Below, one piece after another: positions 1 through 11,252 of a stretch of DNA of 64,000 bases. Below the pieces are notes generated by a model, which saw nothing but the letters and a program-made list of their open reading frames with translations, had not been told where the DNA came from and ran no database searches. Origin of the DNA: Epiperipatus broadwayi (lineage: Eukaryota > Onychophora > Udeonychophora > Euonychophora > Peripatidae); assembly GCA_028023455.1 (NCBI GenBank), contig JAQFVV010012506.1:2906714-2970713 (forward strand), read 5' to 3'. How positions within the stretch are numbered: position 1 is the first letter of the stretch; each line of letters opens with the position of its first letter. Both the position numbers and the translations under genes were made by a program.

Positions 1-1920
1 ATAAATAAATAATCAGGAGAGTATAACTCAATCCAGGTTTTATAATCATCCCTCGATGATTTTTACTTTTTACATCCAAATATACCTAACGTATTTCCTA
101 CATAAACAAATTTATAAATAGTTAAGATCCCAATTCTCTATTTTTTTTTAACAAATTGCACCAACAAAATTGAAATAAAATAAAATACAATTTTGAAAAG
201 GAAAATAATAATAACTTATAACAGTGCACACACACTCGAATATAAGATTATATATACTATGATTTCTAAATCATATAAGATAATATGTTGTCTTATTATA
301 ATAATAACAGGTTACATTAGCTTTAAAAATTATATTTCTAGTATAAGCAATAAAAAAAATACCTATCAACATTTAATCAGTAAATGTTGAATTGTTTTAA
401 ACTTAAAAGTTTGAAATTTTAAACAAAAGTACACACTGCTTCTGACAATAACAATGAATTATAAACAAACAAAAAATGTTGCTCCTATCATTGAATTATA
501 ATCAGACAAAAGCTGCGATAGTTTCCAATATTTTATAATCTCCTAGCAAACATAAGAAACATCATTGGTATGCAATGGAATTATTTATTAACTATAAGAA
601 ACAAATTCTCCGATTTGGTAAAATAATTCTGGTAAAGGTTTATGACTTTATTGTTTTAGCTTTTAGTACTTACTATATTTTTTATTAATCATTATCATTA
701 ATTTATTCTTGCTTGTATACATTGTGATAATTAATCATTAAATATTGTTAAGTTATGCATTTAATTATTCATTGTTTTTTTTATATATGTGTGCGAATGG
801 TAAAGTTTTTTTGGAATATAAAACTATCCTCCTGATAAGAGAGTTAAAATAGATAAATTTTTTCATTTTAACTTTATCTTGCATAATATAAATATAATTT
901 TTTTAAAACCGAAAACACATATAAAGTGTCTGAGAATAGCGTTTAATAAAAATTTTTTAGTTAGCTTCATTTTTAATAATGTCATCATTCTGATATTATT
1001 TATTTATGGTAATACTTTAAAATAAACTATAATTAATCATCTTACTAATATCCATGCATTTTGAATACAGCAAACTTAAATCGTCCGTTGATAAAAGTCA
1101 GAGCTGGAAACCTTGAGAGTTTATTCTTCCATGTATAGAATTATTATAATAAGTATGAGAGTAAAACCACCCACAGAAACAGTAGTAAAATCTTACGATG
1201 TTGTTTCACTTATATATTACTATTTCCTTTAAAGAAAACTTATTCTATTTTTCATAATTTTTTCTTTTTCTACCTTTCCTTTTAGAATCTCTTGTCAACA
1301 CACTCTCTCATGCCCTCTTTTTTTTATTATTATGAATTTGGAAACATGCCAGAATTTTCTTACTTGTAGAATGTCAATAATAGAGTATTAAAACAAAAGG
1401 AAAAAATATTAAATATTAAATATTAATTTACAAATGTATAATATACAGATAATCTTTACCATTTTAAATATAAGATTATAAACAATACATAATTAGTAAA
1501 TAATAAATAAAATATATAAAAAAATCATTCTAATCAATTATATATGTGTGTATCTGTTTTGCTTTGCGTGTAAATTTTACCACTATAACTTGGACATTAT
1601 AAGTAATAGTATAAAATATGAACAGTGTAAGATGATGTAAAATGAACATCACCCACATATACAAGTTAACTCGTGGATTGGAGTTGATAATAAGTTAGAA
1701 AACCAATGAATAACACCTTCTATAGCTTTCCTATTAATTTTGCTCTCATGCCAACATTCCCTGATGTTTTCCATCTATCTCTTCTACTACTGGACATATA
1801 TAACTTAAAATTTTATCAACCGGTACATCCAATTAAAGTTTTAATTTTATTTAAAACCTAATTTTAAATAGTAAATTATATCACAGTTCATTTTTCTAAA
1901 ATAATTATTTCTATCCATCA
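1..1920. other. AT-rich stretch with no recognisable feature
   Basis: I see only AT-rich single-copy-looking sequence. A short open frame at 193-390 starts at TTG, is rich in Ile, Lys and Tyr, and matches no family I know; it looks like chance in AT-rich DNA. No splice-site and exon pattern or promoter could be supported. Confidence 0.5.
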
Positions 1921-1923
1921 TTA

Positions 1924-1988
1924 GCACAAATGTGAACTTCCCACATTTCTTCCTGGTGCCAACCTGGAAGGTCACAATATATATATAT
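1924..1988 (+). repeat. Dispersed ~60-bp repeat, copy 1
   Basis: The segment containing TGTGAACTTCCCACATT, a short gap and then GGAAGGTCACAATATAT recurs in inverted orientation at 17462-17522 with only a few mismatches. Both copies end in a short TA run. Two copies about 15.5 kb apart in one window suggest an abundant short interspersed repeat. I could not find element ends or coding content. Confidence 0.6.
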
Positions 1989-2580
1989 TATACAAAGTTT
2001 TTAAAGATTTTTAGCCTATAACTCTCTGTAATATTTTAGCACTTAATTTCTGGAAATAGACATTTTGCTTTCTGATGAAAACCAGTCTGCTGGTTGAAAT
2101 ATTAAAGCAGTTTTATAGAGACGTAATTCTGTGCTTTTATTATATAGATATATAATTGCTATGAAAGCAAGATATAATCATATCCCTGAACTAGAACTCA
2201 TGTATATTCTTTCTGACTTTGAATTTCATGGAATCGTGAGAGTAGGTTAGAGGGTATAAGTAAATAGACAGATAAAATGAATTTCCTACTGTTTTACTAG
2301 ATAATTTCATAATCATATTGATGGAAATAATTTATGTCATTCCATTGCCCATGACATTTGATGATTAGGTTATTTTGTCTGTCTATACACATGTTTAATC
2401 TATTATAAATGATTGCTCCATTATATGTGCTATCCAAAACAAAAGGGTTATCAAATGAGGATTTAGTAGCATTAATGTCATCCTGTTACAATACAGAATA
2501 TGAAATATGCTTGTCTATTAGTTTTTAAAAGCTAAGCTTATTTAAATTTGTGCTTGTATTTGTAATAGTATATGTGTGTG
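1989..2580. other. No feature seen
   Basis: AT-rich sequence without a supported ORF, repeat or motif. Confidence 0.4.
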
Positions 2581-2744
2581 CTATTCCTGCAATGAAGCCT
2601 TTTCACATTCATATCAATGCACTGGCAACTTTGTAACATTGTTATTTTGGCAATCATTTACAAAGTTATCAAACATTTCAAAATTACCAGTGCATTGACA
2701 TGAATGTGAGAAAGTTCCCTACCTTTCCTTCATTGCAGGAATAG
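2581..2744. mobile_element. Small palindromic MITE, TIR CTATTCCTGCAATGAAG
   Basis: A 164-bp unit begins CTATTCCTGCAATGAAG and ends with its exact reverse complement. Inside the TIRs, a second pair (roughly TTCACATTCAT and TCAATGCACTGG on the left, inverted on the right) extends the pairing so that most of the unit can fold. A third arm of the same terminus lies at about 6604-6637. No coding capacity. No convincing TSD is visible in the flanks, although both flanks are TATA/TGTG-rich. The superfamily is not determined; proximity to a Merlin-type transposase at 3.4-3.9 kb makes that a possible, unproven source. Confidence 0.65.
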
Positions 2745-2992
2745 TATACATAAAAGGGGAAAAATTATATGAAATATACCCATACATCTATGAAATATAC
2801 ACATATACAGATGATGCTTTGATAGTTAATTCAATCAATTTCAAGAAAGGTGTATAAATACTTTTTAAAAACCAAAACATTGCATACACACAGATGATAC
2901 TTACCAGCCATTAATAGAACATCTCATGTAGTTGAAATATTAAGCAATTAGTTTTCTTTCAGAAACAATATGGACATTTATCCCTTGGAAAT

Positions 2993-3006
2993 CCCCCCCC
3001 CCCCCC
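2993..3006 (+). repeat. Poly(C) tract of 14 bases
   Basis: An uninterrupted C run in AT-rich DNA. Similar C or G runs occur near 3128-3139, 5316-5328, 11070-11082, 16154-16165 and 57138-57153, several directly joined to A runs. They may be real microsatellites or places where assembly lengths are unreliable. Confidence 0.8.
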
Positions 3007-3157
3007 GGATCTTGTGATTGCACAGTACATGGTGCAAATGGAATTTTGTCATGCAATGTAAGTTTTCAAATAATGGTGGCAATGTGTTTTATTTTTGCAT
3101 AAAAGGAAAGAACAACAACAACAGTAACCCCCCCCCCCCAAAAAAAAAAAAGTAATA

Positions 3158-3224
3158 ACAAAGTTAACATAGTAATTCAATAAGTGATTTAAAAAAATAG
3201 TGTAAATTGCAGCACTTTGATGAC
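3158..3224 (+). repeat. Direct-repeat block R1, partial copy
   Basis: The segment ending in GCAGCACTTTGATGAC is a diverged and shorter copy of the block at 4763-4959 and 6276-6493. It lies about 150 bp beyond the carboxyl-terminal end of the Merlin-type transposase remnant and probably belongs to the same element or to a MITE derived from it. Confidence 0.55.
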
Positions 3225-3373
3225 ATTTTTTTTTTACATTGAAAGAAACACATTCTTGATGTTGTTTAGTATGGAAAAGAAAGAGTCACCATCTCTGTAT
3301 AATCTATACTAATAAATTTTTCCAGGTAGGAGCCCAGATGTTGCCTTGATATGTCTCATTGCTGTTTGTTATG

Positions 3374-3865
3374 CTATTTTTCAGAGCCCCATAGGCATTC
3401 AATGTTTTGGGTATGAACTCCAGTTTTGGGATTCACAAAATTGTAGATGTGGTTGATGTGATAATGGTTGTAACCAGCAGTTGTTAGTTCCTCAGTTTTG
3501 TATGCCTTCCAGCAATGGGAGTAGATTGTTGTACCTTCTTTGACATTGTCTTTGATTGTTTCCATCAGAGTTGCTCTACTCCTGTCTTTTACCCTGATGA
3601 TGAAACATTCCTCCATCTCTTGCCATAACTCATTGAACATCAACAGTTTGGGTAGAATTCTACCTTGTGATTTGTGTTTAGAAAACAGACTTTTGTTACT
3701 TTTGATGATTTTCCCTAGCCCTCCAATTTTCAGCATTGCTCATTGAAGCATGCAATGGTAAAAACTTCTCTCATATAGTTGTTCCAGTCTATAGTTGTTT
3801 TGTTGGATAAGCCACATTCATCTTTGTCTCATTCAATAGAAGTTAATTTTCTAGACTAACTATAA
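3374..3865 (-). pseudogene. Merlin/ISXO2-type (IS1595-like) transposase, degenerate
   Basis: The minus-strand open part (3374-3736, 120 residues) matches the ISXO2-like DDE transposase domain: GGLGKI start, SLFSKHKSQGR, the ECF...DRS-ATL segment, the GTTIYS-CWKAY segment, then NHxYNFVNP-TG-HTQ and a carboxyl-terminal IE-LW. Upstream, in a shifted frame with at least one stop, DNA to about 3865 still reads LTSIE and LSNKTTIDWNNYMREV, which fits the helical region before the DDE core. The element is dead. The first catalytic position, normally Asp in an IDES-like motif, reads N in SNKS. The second, normally Asp in YSDCW, reads H. Only the final Glu remains. In animals this family is carried by Merlin transposons. 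TIRs of the parent element could not be assigned with confidence. Confidence 0.8.
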
Positions 3866-3869
3866 ATGA

Positions 3870-4762
3870 GGCGGATCCTGATTAGGAATGGTATTATCAC
3901 CCTTCATCCACATTCCCTTACAAAGGGCTATTTTAGTGTTGCAACCTGAAACATTGCAACACCACTGCTCATCAAACTTGTGCATATACAGTCATAGTGT
4001 GACCACTATGACACATTTTGACTGATGGAAGAATGCCTTGTTCTTGAAAATAAACAATCACCTTCTTTTTGCTACTTGGCAGTTTCCAAATGTCATCATT
4101 TTCACAAATAAATAAAGAGTATTAACAATGCAATAACAAGCAAACTGGAAATTCAAGAACAAACTTTGAAGATGAAAAAAGTCCAACTGTAAACAATGCA
4201 GAAGTAAACAACTAACTTGAAATTAAATATGAGAAATTAACAAAGCATTCACAATAAAAAATGCAAATAATTTCAACAACAAACTTTTTAAATGCAAAAT
4301 TTAGTAACAACAACAACAAATTTCAAATTTTATCAACAAACTTTATAATGAGACAAAAATATTTTTATACACCCACAGAATTTACTATGATATGCAACAA
4401 AAATCTCCAAAAAACAGCAATAGAATAGCGTTTGTTTTGGACATGTTGCAAAACATGTTTTTGTATATTTGTAATAAATCCATAAACAGTGATTAGTAAA
4501 TATGTAGCATAAAATTTATTCACAGATCAACAAAGTTCTATGATTTATAAGTCAGATTCTTAAAAAAATCCTTTATAATCAACTTGTAAACAATACACAT
4601 TTTCTTTTCTTAATATCATTTCATTGACCATTTTTATCTGATGGATGAATTGACATAAATAAGAGAACATGGTTGTTATTTATAATGGTTTGGTAAAAAT
4701 AATTTTTTAAGCATTGGTCTGAGAATAAATTATTTCAGTATATTTTAAAATATTCTCTAGTC
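3870..4762. other. AT-rich, no gene
   Basis: Contains short CAA-rich runs around 4255-4330 but no supported coding region. It may be the interior of the decayed Merlin-type element. Confidence 0.4.
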
Positions 4763-4959
4763 GTTATTTGCTAGTAATTTTCTCTCATATTTTAATCTTA
4801 TCTATCTATATCTCCCCACATCCCTTCTCACAATTTTTATGCAGGTGGAAAAAAGAATTTTATATCATTTTTTAAAAACAAATGGGAATGTGTTTTTGAT
4901 AAACCAACAAAGTAATTCAATAGCAAAATAAATAAGTAAAATTGCAGCAGTTTGATGAC
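4763..4959 (+). repeat. Direct-repeat block R1, copy 2
   Basis: About 200 bp, from TTATTTGCTAGTAATTTTC to GCAGCAGTTTGATGAC, aligned along its length with 6276-6493 and, for its last third, with 3158-3224. Shared landmarks are a CCCC-rich patch, GCAGG followed by an A-run, and ATATCATTTTTTAAAAAC. It abuts the left end of the inverted repeat pair starting at 4989. Confidence 0.75.
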
Positions 4960-5068
4960 ATTTTTAGACTGGAGGGAAAACGTTTTTGGATACTAATCAG
5001 TAAGCCAGGTCAGTCGCTTGGTGGCATTGTTTCTCTGCTAAAAACACAATTATATCAATCCAGGGCCG

Positions 5069-5220
5069 ACTATTTTTAAAATATTTTTACATTTTCTCCA
5101 ACTTTTATTAAAATATTTTTACATTTTCTTCACCCTTTTTAAAAATATTTTTACACTTTCTCTGCTTTTTTTAAAAATATTTTCACATTTGATATGACTT
5201 TTTTACTAATATTTTGACAT
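5069..5220 (+). repeat. Tandem repeat, about 40-bp unit, 4 to 5 copies
   Basis: Repeats of a unit like TTTTAAAATATTTTTACATT followed by TTCTCC-type sequence. Copies diverge by substitutions and small indels. Confidence 0.7.
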
Positions 5221-5314
5221 TGTAGTAAATAATTTACAATACAAGATTTTATTAAAATATTTGTAAATTTTCTTTTCAAAAATTGCAAAATAGACATCAT
5301 GTAATACAAATAAA

Positions 5315-5720
5315 GCCCCCCCCCCCCAAAAAAAAAAAATCACTGTATAATCGCCATATTTTAAAAACAAAAAAGAAAATGAAAGTTGAAAAAGTCAAAA
5401 GTTTTGATCTTATTTTAATTTTTTGGGGGGAGATGAGGAGAAATACTTTGTCATCACTGAGACGAACACAGAGACAAAAGATATTTTTGTTTTGTTTTCA
5501 TATTTTAAAAAAGGTAATAAAAATTGGTTTGAAAAAGAAAAGTTTTAGTATATCAGCAGTATACAAATAAAAGCAAAACAAAAATCACTGTATAGCCCAA
5601 AAAACGGTATTTTTTTTTAAAAAAAAAATGAAAGTTGAAAAAGTTAAGTTTTGATCTTATTTTAATGTTTTTTTTTGGGAGGGGGGGGAGTGATAAATAA
5701 TTTGTCATCATTGATGAAAC
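5315..5720 (+). repeat. Imperfect duplication of a ~160-bp segment
   Basis: The segments at about 5315-5470 and 5560-5720 both contain ATCACTGTATA, then ATGAAAGTTGAAAAAGT, then TTTTGATCTTATTTTAAT, a G-rich patch and TTTGTCATCA. Poly(A) and poly(G) lengths differ between copies. Open frames here (for example 5283-5570 and the overlapping minus-strand frames at 5553-5844) are by-products of this low-complexity duplication, not genes. Confidence 0.75.
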
Positions 5721-6275
5721 TAAGCTTATGATTTCCAGAACTACATGCAACTTCAAACATTTTATTTGTCTCATAATTTACATAACTTTTTGCATTAGTT
5801 CTGGGAAAAGCTGCTTGGCCTTCACCTTTTGCAATTTTTTTCACCTTCCGAAATTTGTAGGGAAGGCCAGTGATGGTCTTACAATTATTAGTAAGAAATA
5901 CTATGTTGGGTATGGGTTAAAATATTTAATTCAAATGCATATTACAACATTTATGGCCAGTTGAATTCCCTACACCCTCATATCATATGATAGCGATCTG
6001 TTAAGCATGCATACTTGCATAATGTCACAAAGCACCTTAGTAAGCCATAATATTTGTGTGCAACACCATATATGCTTGCTAATATGAACAGGACTGTTCT
6101 ATAGGCCGTAAGTTTCTCTGCAAAAGCACAGCAATATTAGGCTGTATAAATGGTATATTTCTGGATTTTTAGCAGAGAAACAATGTCACCAAGTGGTTGG
6201 CCTGGCCTACCAATTAGTACCTATTTTCAATATCATTTAGTATGAAATCACAACATTTATTTGTTACTCACATTT

Positions 6276-6493
6276 ATTATTTGCTAGTAATTTTCTCTCA
6301 TATTTTAATCTTATCTATCTATAACTCCCCTCACCCCCTCTCTCATTTTTCATGCAGGCAGAAAAAAATGTTTTATATCATTTTTTAAAAACAAATGCCA
6401 ATGTGTTTTTGAAAAAAAAAAGAAGAAAACAATAAAGTCAACAAAGTAATTCAATAGTAAAATAAATTTGTAAAATTGCAGCAGTTTGATGAC
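6276..6493 (+). repeat. Direct-repeat block R1, copy 3
   Basis: Matches 4763-4959. The DNA continues to 6637, where it ends in TTCATTGCAGGAATAG, the terminus of the MITE at 2581-2744. That links block R1 and the MITE termini to one element family. Confidence 0.7.
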
Positions 6494-6637
6494 GATTGTT
6501 ATCATTTTGGATATCGTTTAGTATTGTTTATTTGATACAACACTTAAATCGCTTGGTTTATTTGATGCTTGCAAGATTACTCCTTTATCTCATATGTGAA
6601 AAGGCCTCATATCTTTTCTTCATTGCAGGAATAGAAC
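6494..6637. repeat. Right-end sequence of the 2581-2744 MITE family
   Basis: The end CTTCATTGCAGGAATAG equals the right TIR of the 2581-2744 MITE. A further match, TGTGAAAAGGC (inverse of GCCTTTTCACA), lies about 25 bp inside. The partner left end could be at 2581, making a nested compound element of about 4 kb, or it may have been lost. Confidence 0.5.
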
Positions 6638-6639
6638 AC

Positions 6640-7627
6640 AAGTTCCTAGAATAGTCTTGAAATCAATATTTTTATCAACTTGTAAGAGGATTCATTTTAC
6701 CTACATTGCTTGATTCAAACTTTCTGTTTCTAAATATAGATAGCTCTTTTGAAATATTCTAACACAATATAAAATTCTAGCTGAAATCTTTATAAAATAT
6801 TGTAAACACTCATAGTGATATTCTTTCAGCCACACTCCTTCTTTAAATGATGAAAAGCAAGCTTTATTTTATTTAGAGAGGGAGTACGACTGAAACAATA
6901 TAGCTAAGAGCCTTTATTGGAGAGATAGATTCAGTTATCATTACAAAAGTTATGCTAAAATAAACTGATATAAGGTGTATTATTTTCATTGGAAAAATAT
7001 GTTTGATGGTGTCTTTTAACTTTTTAAACTTTTGTTTTTTAAATCATAACAACACTTTCTTAGTTGCAGGTCTTTATTGTATCATACAATCAAGCATATT
7101 TTTCAAATGAAAATAGTACATTTTGTATCAGCTAATTTTAGCATAATCTTTGTAAAGACAACTGACTCTATTTCTCCAATAAATGCCTCGAAAAATTTTA
7201 TCACATTTTTTTTTAGAAAGTTTGTAATCCATTTATTTCTCAGACTCAATTTAATGAAAATAATGTTTTTTACAAGTGCAGATTTAGTATCATATATAAC
7301 AACCTGAAAAGCATAATAGTTAGTTTTATTAATTTTTCATCATATTTTAAAATATTGAAAAACCAATCTCATATGAAATTTCTAAAACTTTTGTTATAAC
7401 ATAAATAAATGGTCTATATCATATCTATATAATAAATCTGATAGTAAAGAATATGCAATAATTTAATTCAACTAATCTTTATTACTATGACAAAGGCTCT
7501 GTTTTTAATCTGCTAAATGTTTGTTTAATTATTTTATCCTTTCGTATATTTTTTCCCAGTGATATTTTTATTTTAACATATTTGCAGTTTTATCTGACAA
7601 GCACGCAACCTTTATCAGAGAAACATT
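6640..7627. other. AT-rich, no gene
   Basis: Only short chance frames (for example 7077-7307, hydrophobic, Ile/Phe-rich). No motif recognised. Confidence 0.4.
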
Positions 7628-7635
7628 CTTACAAG

Positions 7636-10600
7636 CAGTGATGATATCCAACTGGTTCGCACCGGTTCGCGCGAATCGGTTCTTAAAATTAAAAAAAATT
7701 AGCGAACCGGTAGTTAAATTATCCGAAAATAAATTTTATTATTATCCTAAAAAAAAGTTGAATTAACAAATTACTTAATTATTTCCAATAATAATCTAGA
7801 ACATTATTTGCATTTTTTTTTGTTATATCTAATGTAACAATGATTCTTTTTGAACAGATTGGGTTCAAAATGCTTTCCCCAAAATAATTCGACTATACGA
7901 TATTGCACTTGGAACGTGTGATATGCGCGATGAAATTTGAGTGATTAAGAAATATTCTGTAAGAAATAATTCACAACAGTTTTGTTTTAGTTAATTAAAT
8001 CCATTATTTATCGCATTCAAATTAGTTTCTTTAAACATATACAAATAAAAAGTTATTTTATTAGTGATAAAGGAACCTATATTTAATTTTTACACAAAGT
8101 AAATAAGAAATTAATTAACTATTAGTTTATTTACATTTAACAGAGGCGTTATTAAAATTAAAAATTAGAAAAAAATTCGGCACAAAAGTATTTATGTATT
8201 ACCATAATTTTTTTAATGAAATTTACTCTTGCTAAAATTATTTTACTTTAAAGATAAAATAACTTCATTCAAAAGGACCTATCATTGCGAAAACAAACAA
8301 TAATAGAAAAACATTGTTCAAATAATTTTGTTATGCGACGTTGTTTTAAATATTTATTTAACTTTTATTTTTTATTTAAATACTTTATTTCTTCACTTAC
8401 ATATTTATCATGCAAGATTTGTTTTTATTTGATTAGTAAATTTAATGGATGATCAGCTGTAGTAAGTTTATAGTAAATTATTTTCATTTAGTTTGCAATA
8501 TCTGATGTAACGGTGCGTCTTTTTTTTAACAATAAGTTCAACATATTTTTTCTAGAATAACTTGTCAAGATGATAAATATAACAATATATTTGGCTCATC
8601 AAGTGGCATGACTCGTTTTCAAATATTTTTTTTCTTTTTCTTTTTTTAATTTAAATATTTTATTTCAGTTTTATGATTTGTTACAACTCATTTGTATTAA
8701 AAATCAATTAATTAGATGGTTTTTTTTCTAAGGTGAATGTAATATGAAAATATAATAAAAATAAACCCTTCACAAGAAATGAAACAAAAATGCCAAACAA
8801 TATCAGACTCCTTCATAAAAGATCCAAAAACTGATACAGAATCGAAAACGATAGTAATGGATGATATTTTGAATCAAGTTTTGTTTTCTGTTTCTTCAGA
8901 TGCAACAGAAAATAATGTTGACAACACAAATAAGCTGTCCAGTTACAAAAGTACAAAAGATGCATATAAAATAAATGTAGATAGTGACCTTCCTGGCTGC
9001 TGGAATATGAAATAAGCCAATGAATTCAAAGAAAAATATTATGGTTTACTTATTATTGGAAAAAAAAACTTGAGTGTGATAACTATATCAAAATCGAGTC
9101 AATAAAAGTGAAGGCAGCTCATGTGTCAAAAGAATGGAGAAGTAATATTGTTCCAAGTGAAAAAAATAAAATGGTTCAACAAGCCTCTCTTCAAAAAAAA
9201 AAAATAAAGGAACACTTTTCATCAAAAGCACACCAGATATGTGTGATGCAATTGAAAGAAAGTGCAAAAAGTGCAATTTTCAAATTCATAGACAAAGTTC
9301 ATGAAAAGTTTATGAGCTCCATCTGTAAAATTTTCAGTACGGTTTGCACTTTAGCAAAATGAAACTGACGGTTTTCTGATATTGAACATTTGATAGAATT
9401 ATAAAAAAGAATGAATTAGATATGGGAGTGGGACTTAATTCCTGGTTGTCAAAATTGTCGAGCACATTGAAAAATACATTAAAAAGAAAGTGTTTAGAAA
9501 AATAATAGATCAGAATTTAAAGACATGTTTATAATTAATGAGGCATCAACAATATCATGCAAACCAATTCTTATCATTTTTATTAAGGTTAAAGATGCAG
9601 ATTTCTCACCAACAATTTTTGTAGATTTAGTGGAATTACAAAACAAAGATGCTGAAACCATTTACACTGCTCTATTACAAAGTCTGCAATCAGTAGGAAT
9701 TGGTAATCCATATTTGAAGAATAATTTGATTGGATTTTGTTCAGATGGAGTAATTGTGATCCTGGAAAGGTGGTCAGAAGTGAATATTAAAGTAAAAAAA
9801 CCACTATTCTGAGATTATTATTTGGCATTGTTTGAGTCATCACCTTCAGCTTATGCTGGAAGATTTTATCAAAGACATAAAGCAAATGAACCACTTTACA
9901 GCATTTATTAATGAAATATGTAAAATCTTCCATCAGTCTAATAAAAACCAAATGACATTGAATAAAATTTCAACCAATTTGGGAATTGGAAATTCTAAAA
10001 ATTGTAGATTTTTTAACCCAAGATGGGAAGCCAGCCATCATAGAACAGCAGTTGCAACATGGTGAGCCTATCCAGCACTATATGATTTTTTTTTTACTAA
10101 TAAAAAATTTTCTGGAATGACTAAACATCTTGCCAACAAATATTTTATGAGATCTAGCTTTAAGAATCGATATTCTAGAAGGAATTGCTTTGTTGGCAGA
10201 TGCTATTCGAGGAAGGAGTGTAAATATATTGAATGCTGAACAATTTATTAAGAAAACAATTAAAACATTTGAATATCTCAGAGAAGAGTGGAACTTATGA
10301 CAAAATAATAAATGAAACTGTCTCTTCTAAGGAATTCCTGCATATTAATTTTGTTGAAGACAACAAATGAGTGAGTCTTCCCCATCAAAAATTACTGAAT
10401 GTAATGATAACAAATATGGAATTAAGATTAATGGATTGTAATAGCATAAGTAATAATATTCAAGATGGAAATCATAAAATCCATCAATTAGTTAAAATTG
10501 TGAACCGAGATGCTTGGAATCTGGAAAAAGCTGTAGTTCTCTGGAAAGAATTTGAAGAGAAATTATCAGATTTTTACAAAGCATTTCACCATGAGATTTC

Positions 10601-11244
10601 AGTTAATGATTTACCTGATTATGTTGAAAATAGTTTGAGAAATCACCAGAAATATGTTGTACATGAAACTATCCAAAGAGCTAAAAATATAATTAAAACC
10701 AGGGCTAAATGAAGGTTTTCTGTGGTGAACACAATTTATTCAGATAAAAGAAATCACCTTGAAGTGAAAAATGTGGCAAATTATTCTAGTAATAAATTGG
10801 ATAGGTCTTCCATTAGATCACTGGGATTGCAGTGACTCAGTTCAAGTTTGGCTAAGAAATCACAATACAGCTGATGATGCTATAGTCAAAAAACATCATC
10901 AACCTGAAGAGACATGATGTGACTAGAATGTCACTATGGAAATATCTTGCCAAATAAATAAGTTTTTTTTCCAATTATAAAAAGGGTTTAATTTTTTTTT
11001 AATTCCATAAGTGAGATTGCAAAGTATATCATAGTGTGCATGTGCAAGGCAGCACTTTTTTGTGTATGGTGGGGGGGGGGGGAGAGCATGCAAAATTTCT
11101 GAGAAGCCGCCAAAAATTTTTAAGTATGAAACCAAGAAGTGATTTGCTTCCATGCTTAGAAAAAAGAAAAATAAACAGAATAGGTTCTTAAATACAACCT
11201 ACTTTTAGAGAACCGGTTCTTGGAAATTTGGGATATCATCACTG
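7636..11244 (+). mobile_element. hAT DNA transposon (KIAA1586-like type), complete ends, inactive
   Basis: The element is bounded by inverted termini starting CAGTGATGATATCC, with GAACCGGT-type subterminal motifs at both ends (GCACCGGTTCGCG on the left, GAACCGGTTCT on the right). It is flanked by an 8-bp TSD, CTTACAAG at 7628-7635 and CTTATAAG at 11245-11252, with one mismatch. CAGTG-type termini plus an 8-bp duplication are standard for hAT. The length is about 3.6 kb. Coding remnants lie on the plus strand at 8779-10918, with about 1.1 kb of AT-rich DNA before them and 0.3 kb after. The single TSD mismatch and many coding lesions mean an old insertion. Confidence 0.9.
8779..10918 (+). pseudogene. 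hAT transposase (E3 SUMO ligase KIAA1586-like family), broken
   Basis: Pieces in family order but scattered over frames: an amino-terminal LPGCWN motif (end of 8779-9015); a segment with SKEWRS, HFSSKAHQ and a HEKFMSSICKIF stretch (9108-9362); the start of the catalytic region with IINEASTIS, then FVDLVELQNKDAE and FCSDG (9525-9812); CLSHHLQLML and FFNPRWEASH (9815-10065); a helical insert region (10371-10712); and a carboxyl-terminal hATC-like segment with RFSVVN, YSDKRNHLEVK and LRNHNTADD (10710-10870). The first catalytic Asp of the family (usually in an IDES-type motif) is Asn here; the Asp in CSDG is kept. There are at least several stops and frame changes, so no functional protein is expected. 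In animals such sequences are often annotated as KIAA1586-like proteins; here the intact TIRs and TSD show it is a transposon copy. Confidence 0.85.
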
Positions 11245-11252
11245 CTTATAAG

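Larger units (their letters stand above)
4989..6220. mobile_element. Candidate non-autonomous DNA transposon with ~57-bp TIRs
   Basis: The left end (4989-5046) carries GATACTAATCAGTAAGCC followed by GGCATTGTTTCTCTGCTAAA. The right end (6166-6220) carries the same sequence inverted, with scattered mismatches. The 1.2 kb between them has no coding capacity. It holds a short tandem array (5069-5220) and a ~245-bp-spaced duplication (5315-5470 and 5560-5720). Block R1 flanks it on both sides (4763-4959 and 6276-6493), so it could have inserted within or between R1 copies. No TSD could be recognised, so the superfamily is open. Confidence 0.55.

Noticed and set aside
193-390. 65-residue open frame at the left edge
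   Set aside because: TTG start, Ile/Lys/Tyr-rich composition from AT-rich DNA, no motif.
3540-3746. Plus-strand frame opposite the Merlin transposase
   Set aside because: Antisense shadow of the minus-strand transposase remnant.
5283-5964. Cluster of overlapping short frames on both strands
   Set aside because: Produced by a low-complexity duplication with poly(A), poly(C) and poly(G) tracts; no protein family resemblance.
9088-9276. Minus-strand frame inside the hAT element
   Set aside because: Antisense of the plus-strand transposase segment.
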